Source: Pseudomonas putida (GTDB lineage Bacteria > Pseudomonadota > Gammaproteobacteria > Pseudomonadales > Pseudomonadaceae). Taken from it: a stretch of DNA of 64,000 nucleotides. Within the stretch, counting starts at the first letter, position 1, and each line of letters starts with the position of its first letter. Both the position numbers and the translations under genes were made by a program. The notes beneath the pieces were generated by a model that did not search any database, was not told the origin of the DNA, and saw only the letters and a list, made by a program, of their open reading frames with translations. Where the stretch lies: assembly GCF_028682395.1 (NCBI RefSeq), contig NZ_JANHLC010000010.1:1-64000 (forward strand). The letters are read 5' to 3'. Shown in pieces: positions 28,096-35,969 of the stretch.

Positions 28096-29307
28096 ACCGG
28101 CCGCGGTTCCGATAAACGGCAAGGCCAGGTACAGCTTGATCACAATGGCGTTGGCGATATCGATAAAGAACGCGCCGACCATGGGCACCACCAGAAAGGC
28201 AATGTGCGAGGGGCCATAGCGTTGGGTCACGGCCTGCATGTTAGCGATGGCGGTAGGTGTGGCGCCCAGTCCGAAACCGCAGTGCCCGGCCGCCAGTACC
28301 ACGGCGTCATAGTTGCGGCCCATCACGCGGAAGGTCACGAAGATCGCAAACAGCGCCATCAATACGGCCTGCGCGCTCAGCAGGATAAAGATCGGCAAGG
28401 CCAGTGCGGCCAGGTCCCACAGTTTGAGCGACATCAAGGCGATCGCCAGGAACAGCGACAGGCTGACATTGCCCAGCACCGAGACTTCCCGTTCGAACAC
28501 CTGGTGCCAGCCCAGGACCGACAAGCCGTTGCGCAGCATCACGCCAATAAACAGCACACAGACAAACGTCGGCAGCTCAAAGGCCGTGCCCTGGATCAGG
28601 CCACTGAGGAAGTGACCGCCCAGCAGGCTGATGGAGATCAGCGCCAGGGTTTCAATAAAGGAAAAGGGCGTGATCAGGCGCTCGCTGTTGGGCTGTTCGA
28701 AGCCCTTGGGCATGCGCGGGTTTTCTCCCGTGGTGCCGGGTGTCTGCACGCGCTTGATCAGGATCCGGGCGACCGGCCCGCCGATCAAGCCACCGAGTAC
28801 CAGGCCAAAGGTCGCCGAGGCGATGGCCAGTTCCGAGGCGGAAGCCAGCCCGTACTGTTCAGTAAACACTGCCCCCCAAGCGGCGCCGGTGCCATGGCCG
28901 CCGGACAGGGTGATGGACCCGGCCAGCAGTCCCATCAGCGGGTCGAGGCCCAGTGCCTTGGCGAGTGCGACGCCCACGGCGTTCTGCACGACCAGCAAGC
29001 CGCCAACGACCAGCAGGAAGATACCGAGCACTCGTCCGCCTTTTTTCAGGCTGGCGAAGTCTGCGCTCAAGCCGATGGTGGCGAAGAACGCCAGCATCAA
29101 CGGGGTCTGCAACGAGGTGTCGAAGCGCACTTCGTACCCGCCCATCCCGCGCAGCGCCAGCAGCAGCAAGGCAACCAACAGGCCGCCTGCCACGGGTTCG
29201 GGAATATTGTAGGTACGCAACACATTGACGCGTGCGACCAGGCCTCGGCCCAGGAGCAGCACGAGGGACGCCGCCACAAGGGTCCCGTAGAAATCGAGTT
29301 GAAGCAT
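28093..29307 (-). CDS. gltS: Sodium/glutamate symporter
   Basis: GltS imports glutamate with Na+ across the inner membrane. The 404-aa protein has the typical start MLQLDFYGTLVAASLVLLLGR, about ten membrane segments, and the conserved reentrant-type stretches GSITLSGGHGTGAAWG (about 137-152) and AGHCGFGLGATPTAIANM (about 340-357). I chose the internal ATG at 29307 over one 48 bases upstream because it gives the usual family length and N-terminus and follows an AGAGGA site. It stands alone, convergent with the aldolase operon. Confidence 0.92.
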   Translation of the reverse strand: MLQLDFYGTLVAASLVLLLGRGLVARVNVLRTYNIPEPVAGGLLVALLLLALRGMGGYEVRFDTSLQTPLMLAFFATIGLSADFASLKKGGRVLGIFLLVVGGLLVVQNAVGVALAKALGLDPLMGLLAGSITLSGGHGTGAAWGAVFTEQYGLASASELAIASATFGLVLGGLIGGPVARILIKRVQTPGTTGENPRMPKGFEQPNSERLITPFSFIETLALISISLLGGHFLSGLIQGTAFELPTFVCVLFIGVMLRNGLSVLGWHQVFEREVSVLGNVSLSLFLAIALMSLKLWDLAALALPIFILLSAQAVLMALFAIFVTFRVMGRNYDAVVLAAGHCGFGLGATPTAIANMQAVTQRYGPSHIAFLVVPMVGAFFIDIANAIVIKLYLALPFIGTAAG

Positions 29308-29958
29308 AGGGATAGTCCTCTGTTCTTCCCAGGGCAGGTGCGTTTGCCTGATCACTGCACTGGATAAGGCTGAGAGTGCTCAACCCAGGTGGATGGGAGG
29401 TCTAGGTGACCATCACAGGGTTGTCAGACCTTGTGAAACCTGCCGCACATACGCCCGGAGATAGGGGCCGGGCCCGTTGCATTCAAGTGGCGAACCACTT
29501 GTGGGAGCGCTGCGATCGTCCTTCTCGCGCGCAGCGCGTGATAGGGTTGTTGATCCTGGCAAGTGCCCCGGCAGGGTATAAAAAAACGCTAAGACGCAGG
29601 GTTTGGGATCCTACGCCCCGTACCGTGGTTGTCTGTCGATCAGCGCTGTTTGTTTGTTGATAACGCCTTGAAATCTAGATTCCTCCCCCGCTCTCACGGG
29701 TGTCATTTTGGGAGGGCGATATCCTGCCCGATCTCCCGGGAGGCTTAAAGAGCTGGAGGTGGCGAGAATTGTCTTGAAAAATTGACAGCGCGCGGCTGAG
29801 ACCTGAGAGCAGCGTCTACGCCGGTTTATGGCGGCAGTGGGCGAGGCGGGCAGTGTGAAGAGGTTGTTCCAGTCGTTGGGCGTGACGGTCCGGCGTGTCG
29901 CCGGTGGTGCGGGTGCCGGGGGCGCTAAAGGGCGGGCACGCCCTCTAGCGTGAGAGGG
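29308..29958. other. 650-bp gene-poor stretch between gltS and the cupin gene
   Basis: No convincing gene is present; a short 84-codon open frame at 29406-29660 has no ribosome-binding site or recognisable domain. The gltS promoter should lie in the left part. At 29421-29440 two direct 10-mers, TTGTCAGACC and TTGTGAAACC, stand side by side. Around 29491-29530 a degenerate REP-like sequence starts GTGGGAGCGCTGCGATCG. An imperfect palindrome with GGGAG/CTCCC arms lies near 29683-29745. An ncRNA cannot be excluded. Confidence 0.4.
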
Positions 29959-30306
29959 TCAGGCAAAGACAAAGTACTTGCGCACCGTTTCCACCACTTC
30001 CCAGGTGCCGGTCATGCCTGGCTCGACAATAAAGATATCGCCGGCGCGCAGGTGAATGGGCTCCAGGCCATCGGGGGTGATGATGCAATAGCCCTCGCGA
30101 AAATCGCAGTACTCCCACTTCACATACTCGACCCGCCACTTGCCGGGCGTGCAGATCCAGGTCCCCATGATCTTGCTGCCATCATCGCTGGTGTAGGCAT
30201 TGAGGTTGACGGTGTGCGGCTCGCCCGCCAGTTTCTGCCATTTGCAGGCATCGAGGACAGGCAGGGGATGGGTGTCGCGCAGGACGGTAAGCGGCAGATT
30301 GGGCAT
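29959..30306 (-). CDS. Cupin-domain protein (DUF861-like)
   Basis: The 115-aa protein is a single small cupin of the Cupin_3/DUF861 kind. It has WICTPGKWRVEYVKWEYCDFREGYCIITPDG (about 50-80, the first cupin motif) and LRAGDIFIVEPGMTGTWEVVE (about 86-106, the second). It has no signal peptide. Members are often linked to ureidoglycolate or ethanolamine/sugar metabolism, but the substrate here is not evident. It is leftward and lies after the autotransporter gene region without clear operon partners. Confidence 0.78.
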   Translation of the reverse strand: MPNLPLTVLRDTHPLPVLDACKWQKLAGEPHTVNLNAYTSDDGSKIMGTWICTPGKWRVEYVKWEYCDFREGYCIITPDGLEPIHLRAGDIFIVEPGMTGTWEVVETVRKYFVFA

Positions 30307-30402
30307 GACGGCTCCGGCAGAAAGGCTGACTGAGCGAGCACCCTATAGCGCCTGCCGGGCGCCCGGTTGTCTGAACTCGACACTCACCTGTCCAGAACCG
30401 CA

Positions 30403-30425
30403 GCGGCTCCCCAGGGGGAAGCCGC
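30403..30425. terminator. Hairpin downstream of the autotransporter gene
   Basis: GCGGCTCCCC and GGGGAAGCCGC form a 10-bp stem with one bulge just past the autotransporter stop. It lacks a T-tract in either direction, so termination is only possible, not shown. Confidence 0.35.
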
Positions 30426-30441
30426 CGGGTCGAAGGGCGGT

Positions 30442-33372
30442 CTAGAAGGCCCAGCGGGCCTTGACCGAAGCGCCCTGGTTGAGGAAGTCGCTGCGTGACT
30501 CGGCGTCGTAGCGCAGGCTGACTTCGGTGCCGTTGGCCAGTTCGTGGGTCAGGCCCAGGCCCGCACGGGTCCGCCAGGGGCTCGGGTCCACACCGCGGGT
30601 GGTGAAGGCGGCGCTGAGATCGCCGGCATAGAGCGAGGTGATTGCCGAGCGCTCATTGATGACGTCATAGCCGCCACCGAGGTTGGCACTGAGCACCGTG
30701 TGGGCGGCGATACGGTAGTTGAGCTTGCCGTCCAGCGACAACACCAGTTCTTCGGCATCGCGGCTGTCGACCTTGAGATCCAGCGCCCCGGCACCTTTTT
30801 CGTTGTAGGACGGATCCCCGAGCCAGGTGTAGTCGGCCCGTACCGACGGGACAAAGGTCAGCGCCTCGCCAAAGCGTAGCGTGTGGCCCAGGCCGAGGCC
30901 GGCGTGGGCACTGTAGCTGCTGTAGTCGGAGCGGGCCGTTGCATTGGCGAACGGCATCTGGCGCTTGCCTTCGTTATTGTGCTGGCCGATATCGAGCTGC
31001 GCATTGATTTCGGTATCGGGTTGCAGGTTATAGCTGGCATAGCCGATCAACTGGAAGGTTTCGACCTTCAGGCTTTGGGGGGCGATCCGCGAGTTACTGT
31101 CGACATCGGTATGGGCATAGGCAAAGGCGACGCCCATCCGCGCCGCCTCGGACACCGCTGCGTCGGCGCCGATGGCCAGGCCATAGGTGTTGGCATCGAA
31201 ACCGGCCACGCCGTTGCGTTCATTCTGGTCAGCCCAGGAACCAAACGGTTTGATCCACAGGTGTTCTTCACGCAGCGGCGAATCGCCGGAAGACAGACCG
31301 CTGTTGCTGTCCTGGCGTGCCTGCACCACCCGGTTGATGCCGCTCATGGTGTTGCTGGTGGCGCCCATGGAGCCGCCGGTCAGCAGCGGCATCGTCTGAG
31401 TCACCGCATCGGAGACCTGCTGGTCGCTGGTCAGACCGACAAAATGGCTGGCCAGCTCGCTGCCGGAATTGCGCGCAAAACTCTGGTCGAGTGCCGCGGC
31501 CGCAGGGCCGGCCGGGGAGTTGCCCAAGGCGCGCACGACCTGTTCGGTGCTGCTGGCAGCCTTGAGCGTCAGGTCGACGTTATTGCCGTTTTTGAGCGCG
31601 CCGAAGTCGAACAGTCGCGAGTTGTCGCTGACGGCAAATGTACCGTCGCTGATCAGGTGGGTGGCGCTCAGTACGTTTTCCAACGGGTTGCCGCTGAAGC
31701 GGTAGTTGAGATTGCCGACATCCACGCTGATCTTCGCGTTGCTGCCCAGGTCGGCGGTGCCATTGACCACCAGCTTGCCGAACGTGTCGTCGGAGTCGAC
31801 GCCGATCTTCAGTTGCCCGTCGCTGGCTTGCACGTAATCGCCGTGGACACTGGCCTCAGTGGTGGCGGCCAGCGCCAGGGTGCCATGGTTGGTAAAGCCA
31901 CCCTGGCCGACGGTGATGCCGTCATTGGCGAGCGCAAACCCAAGGCCGCTGTCTTTGCTCAGGCTGGTGCCGGTGCCCATGTTCAGCGTGGCACCCTGCT
32001 CGATGGTGAAGGCATTGACCTCGATGGCATTGACGCTATTGAACACCGCGCCGCTCTTGAGGTTGAAGTGGCTGTTGACGGCCTTGACGTCACCGGTGAT
32101 GGCGGCCTGGGTACCGATAATGTTGATGGCGGCCGTGGCGGTGGGCAGCGTCCGGTAGATCGGGGCGTCATCCTCGATGTAGATGCCCATCAGCGTGCCG
32201 TCGATGCGGCCGCTGTTGTTGATCGCTGCGAGCGAGCCTCCTTGGACCCTCAGCCCGACGCCGCCGGCCAGGGTGCCCGAGTTGTCCACGCGGGTGACCG
32301 AGCTCTGTACGAGTTCCAGTGCCGTGTTGTCCGCCGACGTAATCGTCCCGCTGTTGGCGATGATGCCCGTGACGGTACTGTTGTTGAAGTACACGCCGAC
32401 TTCCCCGGATTCGATTAAACCGCTGTTGTGAAAGTCGCCGGTGATGGTCGACTGGGTAATAGACACGCCTTCGCGGTTTTCAGCGGAACTGCGGATGGTC
32501 CCGGCGTTGAGGATGCTGCCGGTGTTGCTGTAGCTAATGCCGATACCGCCTTCGGCGCCATCGATCAATGCGCCCTTGTTGTTGATGAGTGTGCCGGTGA
32601 GGTCGGTCTCGTAGAGATTCAGGGCGTAATTGTCGCCGCCGCTGGCCGAGAGGGTGCCGGAGTTCTCGATGTGGCCGACGACCACCGGAATGCGCCCGTT
32701 GTTTTGATTGCCGGTAATCCAGATGGCGCCTTGATCGCCGTGGATGGTCGCCCCCTGGCGGTTGACGATGCTGTCGATCGTGAGTGAACTGTCCCCGCCT
32801 TCGAGGCGGATGGCAACGCCTGCGGACTCGATCAGGCCACTGTTGTCTATGCTGCCGATCTGCACCTCGCCGTAGCGGCTGTTGACGTAAATGGCATGGG
32901 CTTGGCCGCGGATAGTCGCGCCTGCACGGTTACGGATCTGGTCGATCTCCAGGCGGTTGCCTGAGCCGGCGGCCGCGGAGACGGCGATGTCCTGCGTGGA
33001 CTCGATCAGCCCGGCGTTATCGAGAAATACCTCACCCAGAGGCCCGAGCGAGGAGGCGACTGTCACCGTGGGCACGCCCTCCATATCCAGCGCTAGGCTG
33101 CCGTTGGCGCCCACGGTCAGGCTTTCACCATTCTCATCGATGATGCAGGCGCGATTGCTACCCGCCGTATTGACGGATACCGGCGCTTGACTGGTGCACA
33201 GCTGGGTTGGCCCCACTGCGTAGGCGTTGGGCAAACCGCCCAGCAGCGGGCTGGCCAGGGCCAGCAGCAGGGCGCCACGCAGGCCCGACTTACCGCGAGT
33301 CTTGGCGCGTTCATCGGCGACGACGAACGCCTGGCGGGTCGGGGACCAGATAAGGCGGTAGGACGTGTTCAC
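30442..33372 (-). CDS. Type Va autotransporter with extended signal peptide
   Basis: The 976-aa protein begins with an extended signal peptide region (NTSYRLIWSPTRQAFVVADE), which decides the GTG start at 33372 after a GGAG site; a longer frame starts at 33399. A hydrophobic signal follows (RGALLLALASPLLGGLPNAYA). The passenger (about 50-600) is a beta-helix made of repeated ~20-residue turns with NSG-type caps such as IENSGTL and IDNSGLIES. A linker leads to a C-terminal ~270-residue autotransporter barrel (WIKPFGSWADQNERNGVAGFDANTYG starting about 715, split over two strands) ending in ARWAF. It is likely a surface-displayed or secreted adhesin-like protein. Its function is unassigned. Confidence 0.9.
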   Translation of the reverse strand: MNTSYRLIWSPTRQAFVVADERAKTRGKSGLRGALLLALASPLLGGLPNAYAVGPTQLCTSQAPVSVNTAGSNRACIIDENGESLTVGANGSLALDMEGVPTVTVASSLGPLGEVFLDNAGLIESTQDIAVSAAAGSGNRLEIDQIRNRAGATIRGQAHAIYVNSRYGEVQIGSIDNSGLIESAGVAIRLEGGDSSLTIDSIVNRQGATIHGDQGAIWITGNQNNGRIPVVVGHIENSGTLSASGGDNYALNLYETDLTGTLINNKGALIDGAEGGIGISYSNTGSILNAGTIRSSAENREGVSITQSTITGDFHNSGLIESGEVGVYFNNSTVTGIIANSGTITSADNTALELVQSSVTRVDNSGTLAGGVGLRVQGGSLAAINNSGRIDGTLMGIYIEDDAPIYRTLPTATAAINIIGTQAAITGDVKAVNSHFNLKSGAVFNSVNAIEVNAFTIEQGATLNMGTGTSLSKDSGLGFALANDGITVGQGGFTNHGTLALAATTEASVHGDYVQASDGQLKIGVDSDDTFGKLVVNGTADLGSNAKISVDVGNLNYRFSGNPLENVLSATHLISDGTFAVSDNSRLFDFGALKNGNNVDLTLKAASSTEQVVRALGNSPAGPAAAALDQSFARNSGSELASHFVGLTSDQQVSDAVTQTMPLLTGGSMGATSNTMSGINRVVQARQDSNSGLSSGDSPLREEHLWIKPFGSWADQNERNGVAGFDANTYGLAIGADAAVSEAARMGVAFAYAHTDVDSNSRIAPQSLKVETFQLIGYASYNLQPDTEINAQLDIGQHNNEGKRQMPFANATARSDYSSYSAHAGLGLGHTLRFGEALTFVPSVRADYTWLGDPSYNEKGAGALDLKVDSRDAEELVLSLDGKLNYRIAAHTVLSANLGGGYDVINERSAITSLYAGDLSAAFTTRGVDPSPWRTRAGLGLTHELANGTEVSLRYDAESRSDFLNQGASVKARWAF

Positions 33373-33437
33373 AGGGCGGCTCCAGAGGCGAATAGGCACG
33401 AATGCGCGACCCTAACCCGGAACCCTGATGGCGAAAC

Positions 33438-33467
33438 TGAGCAAATCTGAGCAAATCTGAGCAAAAG
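33438..33467. repeat. Three tandem CTGAGCAAAT decamers upstream of the autotransporter
   Basis: CTGAGCAAAT occurs at 33438-33447 and 33448-33457, and as CTGAGCAAAA at 33458-33467. This is one copy per helical turn, 66-95 bases upstream of the autotransporter GTG. A related GAGCAAATCTG is found upstream of the neighbouring adenylate-forming gene at 34918-34928. The phasing suggests a regulator-binding array. Confidence 0.6.
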
Positions 33468-33502
33468 GGAACTTTGTCCGATTTGCCCTGTTGTTGCTGC
33501 GT

Positions 33503-34858
33503 TCAATCGGCGATCAGGCAGAGGAACTCTTCGAACTTACCTTGGCTGCCACTAGGGATACGCCCCTCGTAATAGCTGAAGTCCAAGGCAAAGGGATGTT
33601 CCAGGGCCTGGTGAATCACCGCGCGCAATGCCTCGCAGTGGCTGGGTTGCAATGGCTCGACCACGACCAGACGCAGTTCCAGGCGCTCGACCGAATGCTG
33701 CACCAGTTGGAATTGGCGAATCATCGGGGCCACCTGGCGCAGGGGGTCGAAGCCGAAGGGCCAGCGCCGCTTGCCGTCCGGGTAGCGCAGCATATTGCGG
33801 GTGCGCCCGAGTATCCGGCGCAGGGTGGGCAGGTTGCGCCCGCACGGGCAGGGACCGCCGACCTCGGCATGGTCGCCCAGGGCGTAGCGTAGCAACGGCG
33901 TGGCGAAGTTGTGCAGGTCGCTGATCACCACTTCGCCGATCTCGCCCTCCCGGCAGGGGCGGCCGTGCTCGTCGAGTACTTCGACGATCAGGTGCTCGGC
34001 CATCAGGTGATACCCGCCGCCGACCGGGCACTGGAGGGCGATCACGCCGACTTCCTGGGAGCTGTAGCAATCGACGATCTCAATGCCCAGGCGCTCGCGG
34101 GTCTGTACGCGCAGCGTGTCACTGAGGGTTTCGCCGATGCAGCGGATTTGGCGGACACTGTCGAGCGCGCTGCCGTCTGCCGGCAGGGCACGCAGTAAGT
34201 CCTGTAGGGCGGTGGGGTGCAGCAGCAGGTAGTGCGGGGCTATTTCCTGCAAGTCATCGAGTAGCTTGGCACTGCCCCGCGCCATGGAAATTGCGTGGGC
34301 CGGCCCGCTAGGGCTGACCAGGCTGACGGGTGGGCCCCAATTGTCCTGGCTGACGCGAGCCTGGGACAGATTGCCCCGCAAGGCGACCAGGGTGCGCTGA
34401 TAGTCGCGCTGCCACCACTGGTGCTCGCGCAGGGTCAGGGCCAGCCAGAACAGCTTGCCGACCTGGGTGGTCAGGACCATGACTGCTTCGCCGGTGGAAC
34501 CGGAGGTGCGCATTTCGGTGAGGGGCAGATGGCTGGGGGGCACCCGGCGGCTGAACAATTGATCGCCGGCGTCCTGCAGGTGCCGGCGGCGCAACAGCGG
34601 TAGGCGTTGCAGGGTGGGCAGATCCAGCGGTTGGGCGGGATCGAGACCGGCGTCGCGCAGGCGGGCGCAGTGGAACGGGCAATGCTCGGCAAAGTGGCGG
34701 CCTAGCTCGCGCAACTGCTGTTCCTGCCCGGCGCGAAGGGTCGCGGGGCTGGCGCGTTCGAGGCGCTCCAACTGGGCCATCAGGTTTTTCAGGGGCAGAT
34801 CGGGGCCGAGTTCGAACAGTGGCCAGTGAATACCGGGAAGGACCTGCGGTGATGGCAT
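33503..34858 (-). CDS. PaaK/CapK-like adenylate-forming protein
   Basis: The 451-aa protein belongs to the ANL superfamily, in the phenylacetate-CoA ligase/coenzyme F390 synthetase branch. It has the ATP-binding P-loop TSGSTGEAVMVLT (about 114-126), an A5-like motif DCYSSQEVG (about 262-270), a Cys-rich insert GGPCPCGRNLPTL typical of the PaaK branch, and RYALGDHAEVG with the ATP-ribose-binding Asp (about 325-335). It activates an acid as acyl-AMP; the acceptor and substrate are unknown. It lies alone between an autotransporter and a MerR gene, all leftward, and has no recognised thioester partner nearby. Confidence 0.82.
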   Translation of the reverse strand: MPSPQVLPGIHWPLFELGPDLPLKNLMAQLERLERASPATLRAGQEQQLRELGRHFAEHCPFHCARLRDAGLDPAQPLDLPTLQRLPLLRRRHLQDAGDQLFSRRVPPSHLPLTEMRTSGSTGEAVMVLTTQVGKLFWLALTLREHQWWQRDYQRTLVALRGNLSQARVSQDNWGPPVSLVSPSGPAHAISMARGSAKLLDDLQEIAPHYLLLHPTALQDLLRALPADGSALDSVRQIRCIGETLSDTLRVQTRERLGIEIVDCYSSQEVGVIALQCPVGGGYHLMAEHLIVEVLDEHGRPCREGEIGEVVISDLHNFATPLLRYALGDHAEVGGPCPCGRNLPTLRRILGRTRNMLRYPDGKRRWPFGFDPLRQVAPMIRQFQLVQHSVERLELRLVVVEPLQPSHCEALRAVIHQALEHPFALDFSYYEGRIPSGSQGKFEEFLCLIAD

Positions 34859-34917
34859 GGCGGGCGAGCCTCGAAACGGGACAGATCAGGGTAGCGGCAA
34901 GGGCGTGCGGTAAAACC

Positions 34918-34928
34918 GAGCAAATCTG
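34918..34928. promoter_or_regulatory. Single GAGCAAATCTG motif upstream of the adenylate-forming gene
   Basis: This 11-mer repeats the core of the decamer array found before the autotransporter. It lies 60-70 bases ahead of the 34858 start codon, a distance similar to that of the array. It may bind the same regulator. Confidence 0.4.
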
Positions 34929-34938
34929 CGCGCGCCGA

Positions 34939-35301
34939 TTATAGGGGGCAATGTTCCCGGGCTGCGTCCAGTTGCTCGGCAAAGGCTTGCAGATCGGCCT
35001 GCTGGCGTTGCAGCGCGACGATCTGTGCGCTGATTTCACGGTCTCTGGCCGCCATGGCCTCCTGCACGCGGGCCCAGGGCAAACGGCTGTCGGCGGGCCC
35101 GTCGAACAGACCGTGCATGTCCTTGAGCCGAAAGCCCAGTTGCCGCGCACAGCGGATAAAGCGCAGTTGCTCAAGGCTCTGCTGGTCATAGAGGCGGTAA
35201 GCGCCCTGGCGTGGCGGCGCAGGCAGCAGGCCAATCGCTTCGTAATGACGAATGGTCTTGATCGGGGTGCCTGAAAGGCGGGCGGCGGCGCCGATATACA
35301 T
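34939..35301 (-). CDS. MerR-family transcriptional regulator
   Basis: This 120-aa MerR regulator has an N-terminal winged HTH (IGAAARLSGTPIKTIRHYEAIGLLPAP, about 3-29), the RLYDQQSLEQLRFIRCARQLGF second helix-turn segment (about 38-60) and a C-terminal coiled coil (DREISAQIVALQRQQADLQAFAEQLD). The ATG at 35301 with an AAGGA site is preferred to an in-frame start 30 bases earlier. It has two cysteines, in IRCAR and EHCPL. It is encoded 31 bp after a flavodoxin-fold reductase, whose promoter has the elongated spacer typical of MerR targets. Confidence 0.88.
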   Translation of the reverse strand: MYIGAAARLSGTPIKTIRHYEAIGLLPAPPRQGAYRLYDQQSLEQLRFIRCARQLGFRLKDMHGLFDGPADSRLPWARVQEAMAARDREISAQIVALQRQQADLQAFAEQLDAAREHCPL

Positions 35302-35332
35302 GGGGCAGTCCTTGTCCTGAAGAGGCGCCATT

Positions 35333-35908
35333 CTAGCGGGCGCCGAGGCGGCTGGCTTGTTCCAGCCAGCGCTGGCGCCGGGCAGGCGTGGCGTCGATCA
35401 GCGGGCCGAAGGTCAGGGTTTTCAGCGGCTTGATCCCGCAGAACGCCAGGGTGGTACGGCGAATCTGGTTCAGCCCGGGCATGCGATAGACCCAGCGGTA
35501 GTACCAGGACGGCGTGTCCAGGGTGACCAGCAGATCGGCGGTGCGTCCGTGCAGCAATTTTTCCGGGAAGGCTTTGCCCGGCCGGTATTTGAAGGCAAAG
35601 CCGGGCAGCAGGACCCGGTCGAGAAAGCCCTTGAGCAACGCGGGAACACCGCCCCACCAGATCGGAAATACCCAGACCAGGTGTTCGGCCCAGCGGATAT
35701 CGGCCTGGGCCTGTTGCAGGTCGGGCTCCAGCGCCTGGATCTGTTGGTAGCCCTCGTGCAGGATCGGATCGAACTGCAGGTCAGCCAGTCGGCACAGGCG
35801 CACTTCATGGCCGGCCTGCTGCGCGGCCGTGACATAACGTTCGGCCAAGGCCGCACAGAAGCTCTGTTGGCCTGGATGCCCCAGTAGCACCATTATCTTC
35901 TTGCTCAT
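35333..35908 (-). CDS. NAD(P)H oxidoreductase, flavodoxin-2 fold
   Basis: This 191-aa FMN-dependent NAD(P)H:quinone oxidoreductase-like protein has the flavodoxin phosphate-binding start MVLLGHPGQQSFCAALAERY, HLVWVFPIWWGGVPALLKGFLDRVLLPGFAF (about 75-105, the flavin-binding WVFPIWW motif) and a C-terminal LTFGPLIDA. It probably performs two-electron reduction of quinones or electrophiles. It is the first gene of a leftward operon with the MerR regulator. Confidence 0.85.
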   Translation of the reverse strand: MSKKIMVLLGHPGQQSFCAALAERYVTAAQQAGHEVRLCRLADLQFDPILHEGYQQIQALEPDLQQAQADIRWAEHLVWVFPIWWGGVPALLKGFLDRVLLPGFAFKYRPGKAFPEKLLHGRTADLLVTLDTPSWYYRWVYRMPGLNQIRRTTLAFCGIKPLKTLTFGPLIDATPARRQRWLEQASRLGAR

Positions 35909-35937
35909 CGTGACCTCATGGGGGGTTAAAGGTCGCG

Positions 35938-35969
35938 AGGATAAAGTCTCCCCCTGGGGGCAGAGTCAA
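35938..35969 (-). promoter_or_regulatory. MerR-type promoter with 20-bp spacer
   Basis: Read leftward, TTGACT (complement of 35964-35969) and TATCCT (complement of 35938-35943) are separated by 20 bp that contain the palindrome CCCCC-A-GGGGG. Over-long spacers with a central dyad are the hallmark of MerR-activated promoters. The -35 box overlaps the stop codon of the upstream LysR gene. The MerR product encoded downstream is the natural candidate activator. Confidence 0.65.

Noticed and set aside
29340-29395. TPP-riboswitch-like words (CTGATCACTGCACTGGATAAGGC and GGCTGAGAGT)
   Set aside because: The two conserved boxes appear in the wrong order and no thiamine gene follows; gltS lies on the opposite strand.
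29406-29660. Short 84-codon open frame
   Set aside because: There is no ribosome-binding site, domain or neighbour context, and its composition is unlike the flanking genes.
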